From Thalassospira profundimaris WP0211 (lineage in GTDB: Bacteria; Pseudomonadota; Alphaproteobacteria; Rhodospirillales; Thalassospiraceae), in assembly GCF_000300275.1 (NCBI RefSeq), contig NZ_AMRN01000004.1, forward strand, positions 288,117-352,116: a stretch of 64,000 nucleotides of DNA, given 5' to 3'. Below, piece after piece: positions 54,987-63,974 of this stretch. Under the pieces are notes generated by a model. The model saw only the letters and a program-made list of their open reading frames with translations, did not search any database and was not told the origin of the DNA. The position numbers were made by a program, and so were the translations under genes. Numbering within the stretch: position 1 is the stretch's first letter; each line of letters begins with the position of its first letter.

Positions 54987-55430
54987 TCAGATCAGGCCGG
55001 AAACTTCAAGTTTCGCCAACTCAACCCGGGCACGAAGATCAATCTCGTCGAGAACAGAAGAGAGTTCGGGATCATCAATCATTTCGCGCTGCTGATCGAG
55101 CAAACCGACCAATTGCTGCAGGCGTGCGGGGGATAATTGGCCACTTAGCAAGCCGTCGCGCACAGCCTCAAGCTGCTCGAGCATGCTTTTTGCGCGCAAC
55201 ATTGCGGCCTTTTTGGGCGAATCCAGTGCATCCCCGCTTTGCTGGAGCGCAAGCAAGGCATCAAGGGCACTGACAGCCCCCGCACTTCGAACACCAGCGG
55301 CACCGCCAGCATCCCCGGAAGAGTCGAGCGAACGCATGGCGTCAGCAAAACCGCTTCCGCCAGATGTGCCGGACGATTTCTTGCGCGAGGTTGCCCCCGC
55401 ACCAGCAGCCTTGGAACCGCTAACCTTCAT
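54987..55430 (-). CDS. fliX: Flagellar assembly regulator FliX
   Basis: A 147-residue protein: a low-complexity Gly/Ser/Ala N-terminus (MKVSGSKAAGAGATSRKK) and a helical C-terminal half ending 'LDEIDLRARVELAKLEVSGLI', the FliX pattern. In Caulobacter FliX couples flagellar assembly to FlbD and sigma-54 promoters. Divergent from flgI, as in other alphaproteobacteria. ATG 55430 was chosen because the longer form adds an uncharacteristic Cys/His-rich stretch. Confidence 0.85.
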   Translation of the reverse strand: MKVSGSKAAGAGATSRKKSSGTSGGSGFADAMRSLDSSGDAGGAAGVRSAGAVSALDALLALQQSGDALDSPKKAAMLRAKSMLEQLEAVRDGLLSGQLSPARLQQLVGLLDQQREMIDDPELSSVLDEIDLRARVELAKLEVSGLI

Positions 55431-55698
55431 GATCCGTGTCCGCTCAGTTGTTGTCGATCTGTTCAATGAACATATGCAGTGCATGGTCGGATGCATTCAT
55501 ACAGCCCAAGCGGCCGGAGAAAGGGCAAACACCAAACTTGCAGAAATGAGTCTCCCTCAATCGCGCCAGACGCGCAACGGGAAAAAAATGCCGGGTTGGC
55601 GCATCGGCCGCGACGAGACAGAGGCAAAATCACCTTAAACGCGTCGCTTTCAGGGGATTTTGGCGTCACCAAGGTCACCATCGGCAGAAAGCCTCAGT
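55431..55698. other. fliX-flgI divergent intergenic region
   Basis: I see no gene here. The stretch leads up to the flgI sigma-54 site; no matching sigma-54 element facing fliX was found by eye. Confidence 0.4.
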
Positions 55699-55714
55699 TG
55701 GCATGGTTTTCGCA
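55699..55714 (+). promoter_or_regulatory. Sigma-54 promoter of the flgI operon
   Basis: TGGCATG-GTTT-TCGCA with exact GG-N10-GC spacing, about 85 bases before the flgI ATG. Confidence 0.75.
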
Positions 55715-55798
55715 AATAGGTTTGCAAACGCGGTTTACCCGATCAATCGCCTCATTTGCCGGATGCGCTGCATCCCATGTAAAAGCGGAATTAAGAGT

Positions 55799-56941
55799 AT
55801 GATCACAGGTCTTGGCAAAATAGCACGCAATGCGCTCGCAATGCTCACGCTGGGAATGCTTGCCCTGACGCAGCTTACCCCTGCACATGCACAATCACGC
55901 ATCAAGGATATCGCCGATTTCGAAGGCGTGCGTGACAACATGCTGGTGGGTTATGGCCTTGTGGTTGGCTTGAATGGTACCGGCGATGATCTGGGCGATG
56001 CAGAATTTACCCGCCAAAGCATGGTTGCGATGCTTGAACGCCTTGGCATCAACGTCCGCGACCAGATCGAGGACCTTGAGTCTGATAACATCGCGGCCGT
56101 GATGGCCACCGCAACCCTGCCGCCGTTTTCGCGTCAAGGGTCGCGCATTGATGTCAATATCAGCGCGATTGGCACTGCCGAAAGCCTCCAGGGCGGCACG
56201 CTGCTTGTGACCCCGATGGTCGGTGCTGATGGCGAAGTTTATGCCGTTGCCCAGGGTAATCTCGCGGTTGGCGGTTTTTCCGCTGGTGGCAATGCTGAAA
56301 CCATCGTCAAAGGCGTTCCGACCTCGGCACGTATTGCCAATGGCGGCATCGTTGAACGCGAAATTGACTTTAACCTGAATTCCATGCAGGACATGTCAGT
56401 TGTCCTGCGCAACCCGGACTTCACCACTGCACGCCGTGTCTCCGAAGCAATTAATGCCTATCTGGGTGAAGTTGCTGCACGCGCCAGCGACCCGGGCACT
56501 GTGCGGCTGAACATTCCGGAACGCTATAACCAGAATATTGTCGCCCTTCTGACCGATATCGAACAGCTTCGTGTTGAACCTGATCAGATCGCGCGTGTGG
56601 TGATTGACGAAAACACCGGCACCATCGTGATGGGCGAGAATGTCCGGATCAACCGTGTCGCGATTGCGCAGGGCAACCTGACGATCCGTGTGACCGAAAC
56701 GCCGCAGGTTTCCCAACCCTCGCCCTTCTCTCAGACTGGCACAACCGAGGTTGTCGACCGCACCAATATCGAGGTCGATGAGGGCGAAGACAATCAGTTG
56801 GGCATCATGAATGGCGGTGTCAGCCTTCAGGAACTGGTCAATGGCCTCAACAGCCTTGGCGTTGGTCCGCGCGACATGATCACCATCCTTCAGGCCATCA
56901 AGACGTCTGGCGCGCTTCAGGCCGAAATCGAGGTGATGTGA
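55799..56941 (+). CDS. flgI: Flagellar P-ring protein FlgI
   Basis: A 380-residue periplasmic ring protein with a signal peptide ending 'TPAHAQ', then 'SRIKDIADFEGVRDNMLVGYGLVVGLNGTGD', 'NIAAVMATATLPPFSRQGSRIDVNISAIG' and the C-terminal 'LVNGLNSLGVGPRDMITILQAIKTSGALQAEIEVM', all diagnostic. ATG 55799 was chosen for the signal peptide. Confidence 0.97.
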   Translation: MITGLGKIARNALAMLTLGMLALTQLTPAHAQSRIKDIADFEGVRDNMLVGYGLVVGLNGTGDDLGDAEFTRQSMVAMLERLGINVRDQIEDLESDNIAAVMATATLPPFSRQGSRIDVNISAIGTAESLQGGTLLVTPMVGADGEVYAVAQGNLAVGGFSAGGNAETIVKGVPTSARIANGGIVEREIDFNLNSMQDMSVVLRNPDFTTARRVSEAINAYLGEVAARASDPGTVRLNIPERYNQNIVALLTDIEQLRVEPDQIARVVIDENTGTIVMGENVRINRVAIAQGNLTIRVTETPQVSQPSPFSQTGTTEVVDRTNIEVDEGEDNQLGIMNGGVSLQELVNGLNSLGVGPRDMITILQAIKTSGALQAEIEVM

Positions 56942-57288
56942 TGATGACCGACAGCACCGCCGCTCTGATGGCGCAGGCACAGGCCAGCGCACAATACGGC
57001 AAGCAAAACAATATCGCGGCCCGGATGGATGCACTCACAGACGGGCACATCAAGACCGAAGCACAGGCACGCAAGGCTGGCGAGGAATTTGAATCGATGT
57101 TCCTTGGCCAGATGCTCAGCCACATGTTTGCCGGCCTTGAAACCAATGAAATGTTTGGCGGCGGGCATGGTGAAACGATGATGCGTTCCATGCTTGTTGA
57201 TGAATACGCCAAAGAAATGTCCCGCGCAGGTGGCATCGGAATTGCAGATGCCGTTACACGCGAAATCCTCAAAGTCCAGGAGGGATGA
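56941..57288 (+). CDS. flgJ: Rod-binding protein FlgJ (N-terminal domain only)
   Basis: A protein of about 115 residues with the rod-capping domain: 'ARKAGEEFESMFLGQMLSHMFAGL' and 'MMRSMLVDEYAKEMSRAGGIGIADAV'. The muramidase domain of enterobacterial FlgJ is absent, as is usual in alphaproteobacteria. Starts at the flgI stop (TGATG overlap). Confidence 0.9.
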   Translation: MMTDSTAALMAQAQASAQYGKQNNIAARMDALTDGHIKTEAQARKAGEEFESMFLGQMLSHMFAGLETNEMFGGGHGETMMRSMLVDEYAKEMSRAGGIGIADAVTREILKVQEG

Positions 57289-57290
57289 AA

Positions 57291-57752
57291 ATGACCACCC
57301 AAGAGCTGGTTACCGAACTTAAAAGCGTCACCTATGACCTTATGTCCCTGCTGGAACGTGAATCCAGTGAACTGCGCAGCCTGACATCTGCCGAATATGA
57401 GCAATTCCTGTCGGAAAAATCTGCCCTGGCAATGCAGTACGAGCAATTGGTCGTGAAACTGCGCAGCCGTGGCGACGAACTCCGCGCCATGTCCGAAGAG
57501 GAACGTGAAGAGCTGCGCGAGCTTCAGGCCGAGTTCCAGCAGGCTGCGCGGCGCAACATGAATACGCTGCAAGCGGCCAAGGCAACCAACGAACGCGTGG
57601 TTCAGGCCATCGTCCGCGCGGTCAATGACAAATCCAAAGAAGAATGCACGACCTATACCCGCTCTGCCACCACCAGCAAGGCGTCGCTCGGCGGTTATGG
57701 TCGCACGATCAATAAGTCCGGTGGCGCCTATAGCGTCAACGAAACGCTCTAA
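57291..57752 (+). CDS. flgN: FlgN-type flagellar export chaperone
   Basis: A 153-residue, mostly helical cytoplasmic protein ('LVTELKSVTYDLMSLLERESSELRSL', 'KSALAMQYEQLVVKL') with a Ser/Gly/Tyr-rich tail. It lies directly before flgK, whose product FlgN chaperones. ATG 57291 has AGGAGG 7 bases upstream; ATG 57285 is possible. Assignment rests on helix pattern and position. Confidence 0.8.
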   Translation: MTTQELVTELKSVTYDLMSLLERESSELRSLTSAEYEQFLSEKSALAMQYEQLVVKLRSRGDELRAMSEEEREELRELQAEFQQAARRNMNTLQAAKATNERVVQAIVRAVNDKSKEECTTYTRSATTSKASLGGYGRTINKSGGAYSVNETL

Positions 57753-57769
57753 GGGTAAAGGCAAAGATC

Positions 57770-60181
57770 ATGTCACTTACTCAGGCACTCAATACTGCGA
57801 TCTCTGGCCTTAACACTGCACAGGCCCGCATTGCGATCACGTCTTCGAACATTTCGAACGTGAACACCGAGGGCTACTCCAGAAAGATCGCCGGTCAGGA
57901 GACCCTGTCGCTTGACGGTGTCGGTGCCGGCTCCCAGGTTGCTGACATTTATCGTAACGTCAACGAGGGCCTTGTACGTGAAATGCGCGGCGAACTGGGC
58001 AAAGCCGGTCGCGAAGAAGCCCGTTATGAGTTCTTCATGCGCGTTCAGACCCTGTTTGGCACCACCCAGTCTGATGCTGCAATCAGCCAGCGCATCAACG
58101 ATCTGGCCGACGCGTTTGAACAGCTTGGCGTTACCCCGGACCAGAATTCCCCGCGCGTCGAAGCCATCGAAAGCGCGATTCAGGTCATGGAATCTTTTGA
58201 GCGGCTCTCAAGCCAGCTTCAGGATCTGCGCGATGACATTGATGACCAGATCACCGATGAGGTGAATAGTGCCAACACATTGCTCACGCAGATTTCTGAG
58301 CTCAATACCGGCATTATTCGCCTGAACAACCTTGATCAGCCAACGACAGAGCTTGAAGATCAGCGCGATCAGAAGCTTAATCAGCTGTCAAAGATCATAG
58401 ATATCACGACCTTCAGCCGTAGTGATGGTTCGATCGTTGTATATTCAGCAAATGGCGCGAACACGCTTCTTGATCGCACCCCTAACAAGCTCTCCTTTAC
58501 ACAGACTGCCGGTTTCGAACCGGGTACGGGTGGCTCGGGTGTTTCACTTGATGGCGAAGACATCACGGATACGCTGCGCACAGGCACGCTTAAGGGCCTA
58601 TTTGAAATGCGCGATTCCGAAATTCCGGCGTTGAATGATCAGATCAACGAACTGGCTACTCAACTGCGCGATGCCATCAATGAAGAACATAACAAAGGCA
58701 CTTCGTTCCCGCCGCCAGCCAACCTTTCGGGCACACGCACGGTTGATGGCAGCGATCCGTTAACTGCAACCGGTGCATTTCGCGTTGCCGCACTCGATCA
58801 AAATGGTGACCTTGTTGCCACTGACAGTTGGGCTGATATTGCCCTGCCAACAACACCGGCAACGGTTCAGGGCATCGTTGATGCGATCAATGCCTCGGAC
58901 GCGGGATCGTATCTGACAGCATCACTGGTGGACAATCGGCTGGTTATCGAAGGCCAGGATGGTAACCGCGTTGCGATTAATGAATTAGACAGTGAGATCA
59001 CGCTGAGCGATGGTCGCCAGCAGGGTATGTCGCACTATTTTGGTTTGAACGACTTTGTCACGACCACCAAAAGATCCGATGTCATGACCTCTGCCGCGCA
59101 ACAAAGTTCGACCAATGCGCTGGGTGTGACGGCAAGTTCCTTTACAATCAGTGCAGGCACGGGTGCGCTCGCCGGAGCAGGTATTACAGTCAACTACACT
59201 GCAACAGACTCCCTTGAAGATATCCGCGACAACATCCGTACAGCACTTCAGGGTGCAGGCTTCACCGCCGCTGCGGCCGAAGAAGCCGCCTTCATTGTCG
59301 AAGATGGTGACCGCTACCGTCTGGTCATTGAATATAATGCCAACCTGACGATCAATGATTCGGGTACGTTGTCGTCAAAGATCGGCTTCACCGAAGATCG
59401 TCCATCCCTGTCTGGCAACATGGATGTCGCCGCGGCAATCAAGAATGACCCCTCACGGATTGTGCGCGGACAGATGAATGCGGACACTTACAATACCTCG
59501 ACCGCAATCATCGATCCGGACGCGGCCATTCCTAACTTGGGCCCGCTTGTACCGCCGCCGGTCAACTATACATTGACTGTCAGTGGCAATTTTACAGATG
59601 TTGATATCGATTATGATACCAACACTTCGCTACAAGACATCGCTGACGCCATCAACAACAGTGCGACGCTGACGGACAACAATATCACTGCTGAAGTCAA
59701 ATTCGACAGCCAGTTGGGTGGTTATAAACTCCATGTCATAGATGCGGATGGCGATCCGTTCTATTTCAGCGACGATGGCCTGCCCAACGCCGATGCACTC
59801 ACGACCGTTCTGGGGCTTGGCATCACTTTCGGCGTCCATGAAGGCGACAACAGCGCTGCAAACTCGATCAGTAATGCATTTGAACGCACCGATATTGATT
59901 TCGGAGCAACCGATGGTCTGTCGGGCGAACGCACATCGCTAACCGATTATGCAGCTGGCATTGTGGCAACCGCAGCGACAAAAGCCAGCATTGCCGAAAG
60001 TTCCTATGATTTTCAGGACAACCTAGTGGTTGACCTTAGCACCCGCATTCAGAACGAAGCCGGCGTCAACCTTGATGAAGAGATGTCGGATCTGGTGATT
60101 TTTCAGCGTGCCTACACCGCCTCTGCCCAAGTGATTACCACGGTTGAGGAAATGTTTGATGCTCTGCTCAATGCAGTTTAA
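57770..60181 (+). CDS. flgK: Hook-associated protein FlgK, enlarged
   Basis: An 803-residue hook-filament junction protein, well above the ~550 of E. coli. Conserved ends: 'LNTAISGLNTAQARIAITSSNISNVNTEGYSRK' and 'VNLDEEMSDLVIFQRAYTASAQVITTVEEMFDALL'. The extra length lies in three similar beta modules (about 335-425, 453-540 and 597-667) with 'SLEDIRDNI' / 'SLQDIADAIN' / 'TVQGIVDAIN' motifs of the flagellin-hook-IN type. Confidence 0.95.
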   Translation: MSLTQALNTAISGLNTAQARIAITSSNISNVNTEGYSRKIAGQETLSLDGVGAGSQVADIYRNVNEGLVREMRGELGKAGREEARYEFFMRVQTLFGTTQSDAAISQRINDLADAFEQLGVTPDQNSPRVEAIESAIQVMESFERLSSQLQDLRDDIDDQITDEVNSANTLLTQISELNTGIIRLNNLDQPTTELEDQRDQKLNQLSKIIDITTFSRSDGSIVVYSANGANTLLDRTPNKLSFTQTAGFEPGTGGSGVSLDGEDITDTLRTGTLKGLFEMRDSEIPALNDQINELATQLRDAINEEHNKGTSFPPPANLSGTRTVDGSDPLTATGAFRVAALDQNGDLVATDSWADIALPTTPATVQGIVDAINASDAGSYLTASLVDNRLVIEGQDGNRVAINELDSEITLSDGRQQGMSHYFGLNDFVTTTKRSDVMTSAAQQSSTNALGVTASSFTISAGTGALAGAGITVNYTATDSLEDIRDNIRTALQGAGFTAAAAEEAAFIVEDGDRYRLVIEYNANLTINDSGTLSSKIGFTEDRPSLSGNMDVAAAIKNDPSRIVRGQMNADTYNTSTAIIDPDAAIPNLGPLVPPPVNYTLTVSGNFTDVDIDYDTNTSLQDIADAINNSATLTDNNITAEVKFDSQLGGYKLHVIDADGDPFYFSDDGLPNADALTTVLGLGITFGVHEGDNSAANSISNAFERTDIDFGATDGLSGERTSLTDYAAGIVATAATKASIAESSYDFQDNLVVDLSTRIQNEAGVNLDEEMSDLVIFQRAYTASAQVITTVEEMFDALLNAV

Positions 60182-60208
60182 ACTGCATGCTTATGAAATG
60201 AGGCTGTC

Positions 60209-61441
60209 ATGGTAACTCGTGTTGCGACATATACAAACCACACATTGCTTTCGGACTTGGCACTCCGCAATGCTGCGCGTGTAACAGATCTTCAGAACCA
60301 AGCGTCCAGCGGGTACAAATCGCGCAATTACGCAGGCATCGCCGACAGCACGCAACGCCTGCTCAATCTTGAGACCGAATATAGCCGCACGGAACAGTAC
60401 CTGCGCAATACAACGCAAGGTAAGTTGCGCCTGCAAAGCATGGAAACCGCCGTTGACAGCATGCTGACCATCGCGACCGAGATGAAGAGCTTGCTGATCC
60501 AGGCAAGCTCCGCTCAACAGGCTGATGACGTCAATATCCGTAACGAAGCAGATCAGGCACTGCAACAGATTGCCAACTTGCTCAATACCAACCTTGACGG
60601 ACGCTTCCTTTTTGCCGGCGGACGTTCCGAAGAACCGGCAGTGGATATCGAGAAAATCGGAGCGCCAGACAACTATATCAGCAAACTTAATACGTCAGTT
60701 ACAAGCGGCGCACTTCTTTCCTCACTTGGCGTAACAACTAACGGCACGCTCCAGATCGTCAGCACAGATGTCGATGGCAACAGCTCGACCTCTACCGTCA
60801 CTTACAACGCCGCCACCGACGATATCGATGACATCATGGATGCCATCAATAACGTCACCACCAACCGCGCCATTGCTTCGCTGCGGGGACTGGGCGGTGA
60901 AGGCACAACGCTTTTGAATATTGAAAATGTCGGGAACGGCTCAATCACCATTACCGAAACGGGTGGCGGTGATTTTCTCTCAAAACTTGGTATGGAGAAA
61001 ATGGGCAATCCGCGCCCGGATGCCGATTATTATATGGGCGATCACCAGATCATGGATCTGCGGGTCGACGACAAATACGATGTCTCCTATGGCATTCTGG
61101 GCGACAACCCGGCATTCCAGAAATTGATCCAGGGCCTTGGCATTGCCGCAAGCACAGAAAACCAGGATGCGCTGACTGTCGCTCTAGGCTTTATCAACGA
61201 TGCAATAAACGAACTTCCAAATGTTCAGGGGCAAATCGGTCTCGATATTGCCAATGTCGAACGGTTCGAAGAACGTCATCAGGATTTCAAGGTTTTTGCG
61301 GCCCAAGCCATCACCGACATCGAAACTGTTGACGTTCCACTGACCCTTGCGGAAGTCAGTCAGTATACGACGGCCCTGCAGGCCAGTTTTATTTCCATCT
61401 CGCGCGCCGCAGATTTATCTTTGGCTAACTATTTGCGTTGA
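60209..61441 (+). CDS. flgL: Hook-associated protein FlgL
   Basis: A 410-residue junction protein of the flagellin superfamily. N-terminal 'RVTDLQNQASSGYKSRNYAGIADSTQRLLNLETEYSR' and C-terminal 'TLAEVSQYTTALQASFISISRAADLSLANYLR' are typical, and 'LDGRFLFAGGR' is diagnostic. One beta module like those in FlgK sits at about 177-264 ('DDIDDIMDAINNV'). Confidence 0.93.
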   Translation: MVTRVATYTNHTLLSDLALRNAARVTDLQNQASSGYKSRNYAGIADSTQRLLNLETEYSRTEQYLRNTTQGKLRLQSMETAVDSMLTIATEMKSLLIQASSAQQADDVNIRNEADQALQQIANLLNTNLDGRFLFAGGRSEEPAVDIEKIGAPDNYISKLNTSVTSGALLSSLGVTTNGTLQIVSTDVDGNSSTSTVTYNAATDDIDDIMDAINNVTTNRAIASLRGLGGEGTTLLNIENVGNGSITITETGGGDFLSKLGMEKMGNPRPDADYYMGDHQIMDLRVDDKYDVSYGILGDNPAFQKLIQGLGIAASTENQDALTVALGFINDAINELPNVQGQIGLDIANVERFEERHQDFKVFAAQAITDIETVDVPLTLAEVSQYTTALQASFISISRAADLSLANYLR

Positions 61442-61540
61442 TTGTGATATAAATCGTATTGCGTCTTTAACTGTTTTGTTCGCATGATACCAAGGGTAGT
61501 ATGCGACACAGAACCTTTCGACCGTCGGAGAATTGCGGGA

Positions 61541-62011
61541 ATGGAAACCGAAAACGTCGCCGAGAATGAAACACCTGAATCCGTTGTCGTGGAAACACGC
61601 TTCGGCGACATCGAGTTCAGTTGGGACAAAGGCATCTATATGCCGGTCGGTCTCCTTGGCTTTCCTGAACACCATGTTTTCGGACTGGCTAACATCCCCA
61701 ACACATCACTTGATCAGTTCAAGCTTTATCAAAGCCTGACGGATGCAAGCCTGTCCTTTATCGTCGCACCATATAATATGGAAAGCGGCGTTTACGCCGA
61801 CAAAGACCTGATGACTGCGCAGAAAAGTCTCGCGATCGAAAGTGCTGACATGGCAATTCTGATGGTTGTCACCATCCGGAGCGCACCAAGTGGTCAGGGC
61901 ATTACGATGTCGACCAATCTGCGTGCGCCCATTCTTGTGGACACTGCGCGCCAGGTCGCCTGGCAGCATATTTTGCCCAATGAAAAATACTCTGTGCAGC
62001 ATGACCTGTAA
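61541..62011 (+). CDS. fliW: Flagellar assembly factor FliW
   Basis: A 156-residue protein with 'TRFGDIEFSWDKGIYMPVGLLGFPEHHVFGL' and 'LRAPILVDTARQVAWQHILPNEKYSVQHDL', typical of FliW. It binds flagellin and antagonises CsrA. GGAG lies about 10 bases before ATG 61541. Placed between flgL and the flagellin gene, with csrA also in the window. Confidence 0.93.
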   Translation: METENVAENETPESVVVETRFGDIEFSWDKGIYMPVGLLGFPEHHVFGLANIPNTSLDQFKLYQSLTDASLSFIVAPYNMESGVYADKDLMTAQKSLAIESADMAILMVVTIRSAPSGQGITMSTNLRAPILVDTARQVAWQHILPNEKYSVQHDL

Positions 62012-62027
62012 TTTTTGCCTAGCATAT

Positions 62028-62043
62028 TGGCACGCGCATTGCT
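62028..62043 (+). promoter_or_regulatory. Sigma-54 promoter of the flagellin gene
   Basis: TGGCACG-CGCA-TTGCT: consensus at both halves and exact GG-N10-GC spacing. It predicts a leader of about 68 bases before the flagellin ATG. Confidence 0.88.
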
Positions 62044-62077
62044 TTGATGTCCCCCAAGGCAATGTCGCCGAAAGATT

Positions 62078-62095
62078 GAATGGCCTGAGCCATTC
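62078..62095 (+). promoter_or_regulatory. Hairpin in the flagellin leader
   Basis: GAATGGC-CTGA-GCCATTC is a perfect 7-pair stem with a tetraloop within the predicted leader, about 27 bases before the ATG and followed by AGGAGG. A possible target of CsrA or FlbT-like control (inference). Confidence 0.55.
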
Positions 62096-62121
62096 TATCT
62101 TATCCGTGTAGGAGGAATAAA

Positions 62122-63474
62122 ATGGCTCTTAATATTATTTCCAACTATGCAGCGAACGTAGCCCATCGAAACCTGACTGCTTCGGACACGATGGCGACGC
62201 GCTCGCTTGCAAAACTCTCCTCGGGTACCCGTGTTGTTTCTGCACGTGATGATGCTGCATCCATGGCCATCGGTGCACGTCTGAACGCAACAACGGAATC
62301 CCTCAAGACCGCAACGGTTAACGTCAACCAGGCCAACTCGATGCTCCAGATCGCCGATGGCGGCATGGCAACCATCGATAACATCCTGGTGCGCATGAAG
62401 ACGCTTGCCGTTCAGGCATCCTCGGGCAACTTGTCCGATACCGAACGCGGCTTCCTGAATGACGAATTCGTACAGCTGCGCGAAGAAATCGACCGTATTG
62501 CATCCTCCACCAACTTCAACGGCATTCAGCTGCTTGGGGATGGCGGTGACGTTGCTCTGAACTTCAATGATCTTGCCTCTGGCGGTGGTGGCGCTGCCTT
62601 GGTTCCGGCTGCCGGCTTTGATCGCTTTGCCATTACCGACAATAACTACTGGGCAACCGACACCAACGATAGTGGCGTAACCGATAACAGCTTCCAGGTC
62701 AGCATCAATGAAGGCACTGCTGGTCAGGTTATCATGACGGTCAGCTCGACCATTGATGGCACGGTTAACCGCACGCAATCTATTGACGTCACCGACTATG
62801 CGTCCGGTGGCACCACCGCAATTGGCGCTGGTGAAAACGCAACGCTGAACTTCGATGAACTTGGTTTGACCTTTACGGTCAACACCAACTTCTCGGCAAC
62901 TGTCAGCTATGTTGAAAGCGGTACCGCCGGCAGCCGGGACTTCGGTAGCGACGCCACCTTTAACAACGGTGCTGCGACCTTTGACTCTACCGACAACGTT
63001 GTAACCATGGAAGCCGACAATGGTCAGCAGTTGCAACAAACGGTTGACTTCCAAGTTGGCGCGGGCAACACAGCAAACGACCGCTTGGCAATTGAGTTTA
63101 CGGCCGTAGATTCTGAGACACTCGGCTCTGGCTCGAATGGTGCACAAGACTCGATTGCGGACCTGACTGACAATGCCATTGATACGGCGGCGAACGCCCA
63201 GAATGCAGTCGAAGTCGTCAGCCGGGCAATTGACGATCTGCAACGCGCACGCGCCAATATCGGCACCTATCAGAACCGTTTGGACTTCGCAGCTCAAAAC
63301 CTTGCATCCACGCAAGAAAACACTGAGTCTGCACGTTCCACCCTGCTTGACCTCGATGTTGCTGCCGAGATGACTAACTTCACCTCCAAGCAGATTCTGG
63401 TTCAGTCGGGTGTCGCCATGCTAGCACAGGCAAACCAGATGCCTCAGAACCTCCTCCGTCTGCTTCAGGGTTAA
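62122..63474 (+). CDS. Flagellin (first copy)
   Basis: A 450-residue filament subunit. N-terminal D0/D1 'MALNIISNYAANVAHRNL...SLAKLSSGTRVVSARDDAASMAIGARLNA' and C-terminal 'LDLDVAAEMTNFTSKQILVQSGVAMLAQANQMPQNLLRLLQG' are canonical; the middle is a variable beta-rich region (about 150-340). Strong AGGAGG ribosome site. It has a sigma-54 promoter, a structured leader and its own terminator. Confidence 0.97.
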   Translation: MALNIISNYAANVAHRNLTASDTMATRSLAKLSSGTRVVSARDDAASMAIGARLNATTESLKTATVNVNQANSMLQIADGGMATIDNILVRMKTLAVQASSGNLSDTERGFLNDEFVQLREEIDRIASSTNFNGIQLLGDGGDVALNFNDLASGGGGAALVPAAGFDRFAITDNNYWATDTNDSGVTDNSFQVSINEGTAGQVIMTVSSTIDGTVNRTQSIDVTDYASGGTTAIGAGENATLNFDELGLTFTVNTNFSATVSYVESGTAGSRDFGSDATFNNGAATFDSTDNVVTMEADNGQQLQQTVDFQVGAGNTANDRLAIEFTAVDSETLGSGSNGAQDSIADLTDNAIDTAANAQNAVEVVSRAIDDLQRARANIGTYQNRLDFAAQNLASTQENTESARSTLLDLDVAAEMTNFTSKQILVQSGVAMLAQANQMPQNLLRLLQG

Positions 63475-63509
63475 GTTCTTAGAAGATCGATTTTACTAAG
63501 ACCATTCCG

Positions 63510-63540
63510 AACGGCGGCAATGTTTTGATTGCCGCCGTTT
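63510..63540 (+). terminator. Flagellin terminator
   Basis: AACGGCGGCAAT, six-base loop, ATTGCCGCCGTT: a perfect 12-pair stem followed by TCTGTTT. Confidence 0.85.
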
Positions 63541-63736
63541 CTGTTTGTGATTGGTATTTCTGGTCAACATTTGCAGTGGTTGACGCCTCATCGTCTGATC
63601 GGCAACCTTTGACGAATCGCTTTACTTTTCCCTAGCACCTTAGCATCGACATTTGCTTTTGCTGCAAACTACGGTTATTTAATTTGGCGAACTTATGCAG
63701 GAACTCATCCCCATAGAAATCGCCATGCCGACCACA

Positions 63737-63751
63737 TTAACCTATTGTTAA
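63737..63751 (+). promoter_or_regulatory. CtrA-type box upstream of the second flagellin gene
   Basis: TTAA-CCTATTG-TTAA, exact TTAA-N7-TTAA, about 224 bases before the second flagellin ATG. No clear sigma-54 site was found here. Confidence 0.5.
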
Positions 63752-63902
63752 TACGATATTTTATGGAAAGAGAAGTCGGTTAAGCGTCGCCTCTGACATC
63801 CAACATATTCACACTATTTACCTCAGACTAATTCCCTATTCCTGACTTTTTTCTAGACTCCCCCCTACAGGGAGCGTTTAAGTATAAGAGTGGGCTACTT
63901 TA

Positions 63903-63936
63903 AGTTGTTCAAGATGAGCAACAAGCTCATGCAACT
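63903..63936 (+). promoter_or_regulatory. Nested hairpin in the second flagellin leader
   Basis: Inner stem ATGAGC-AACAA-GCTCAT (63914-63930) inside an outer AGTTG/CAACT pairing (63903-63907 with 63932-63936). It lies about 40 bases before the ATG, like the hairpin of the first flagellin gene but different in sequence. Confidence 0.5.
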
Positions 63937-63974
63937 GTCTTCTAAGACTTTCATTCCACGTAGGAAGATGAAAA

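Noticed and set aside
62095..63315. A 406-codon - strand frame opposite flagellin
   Set aside because: Shadow; the flagellin ends and promoter are unmistakable.
63660..63710. TTGGCGAACTTATGCA upstream of the second flagellin as a sigma-54 promoter
   Set aside because: The GG and GC are nine bases apart instead of ten and the -24 half is poor.
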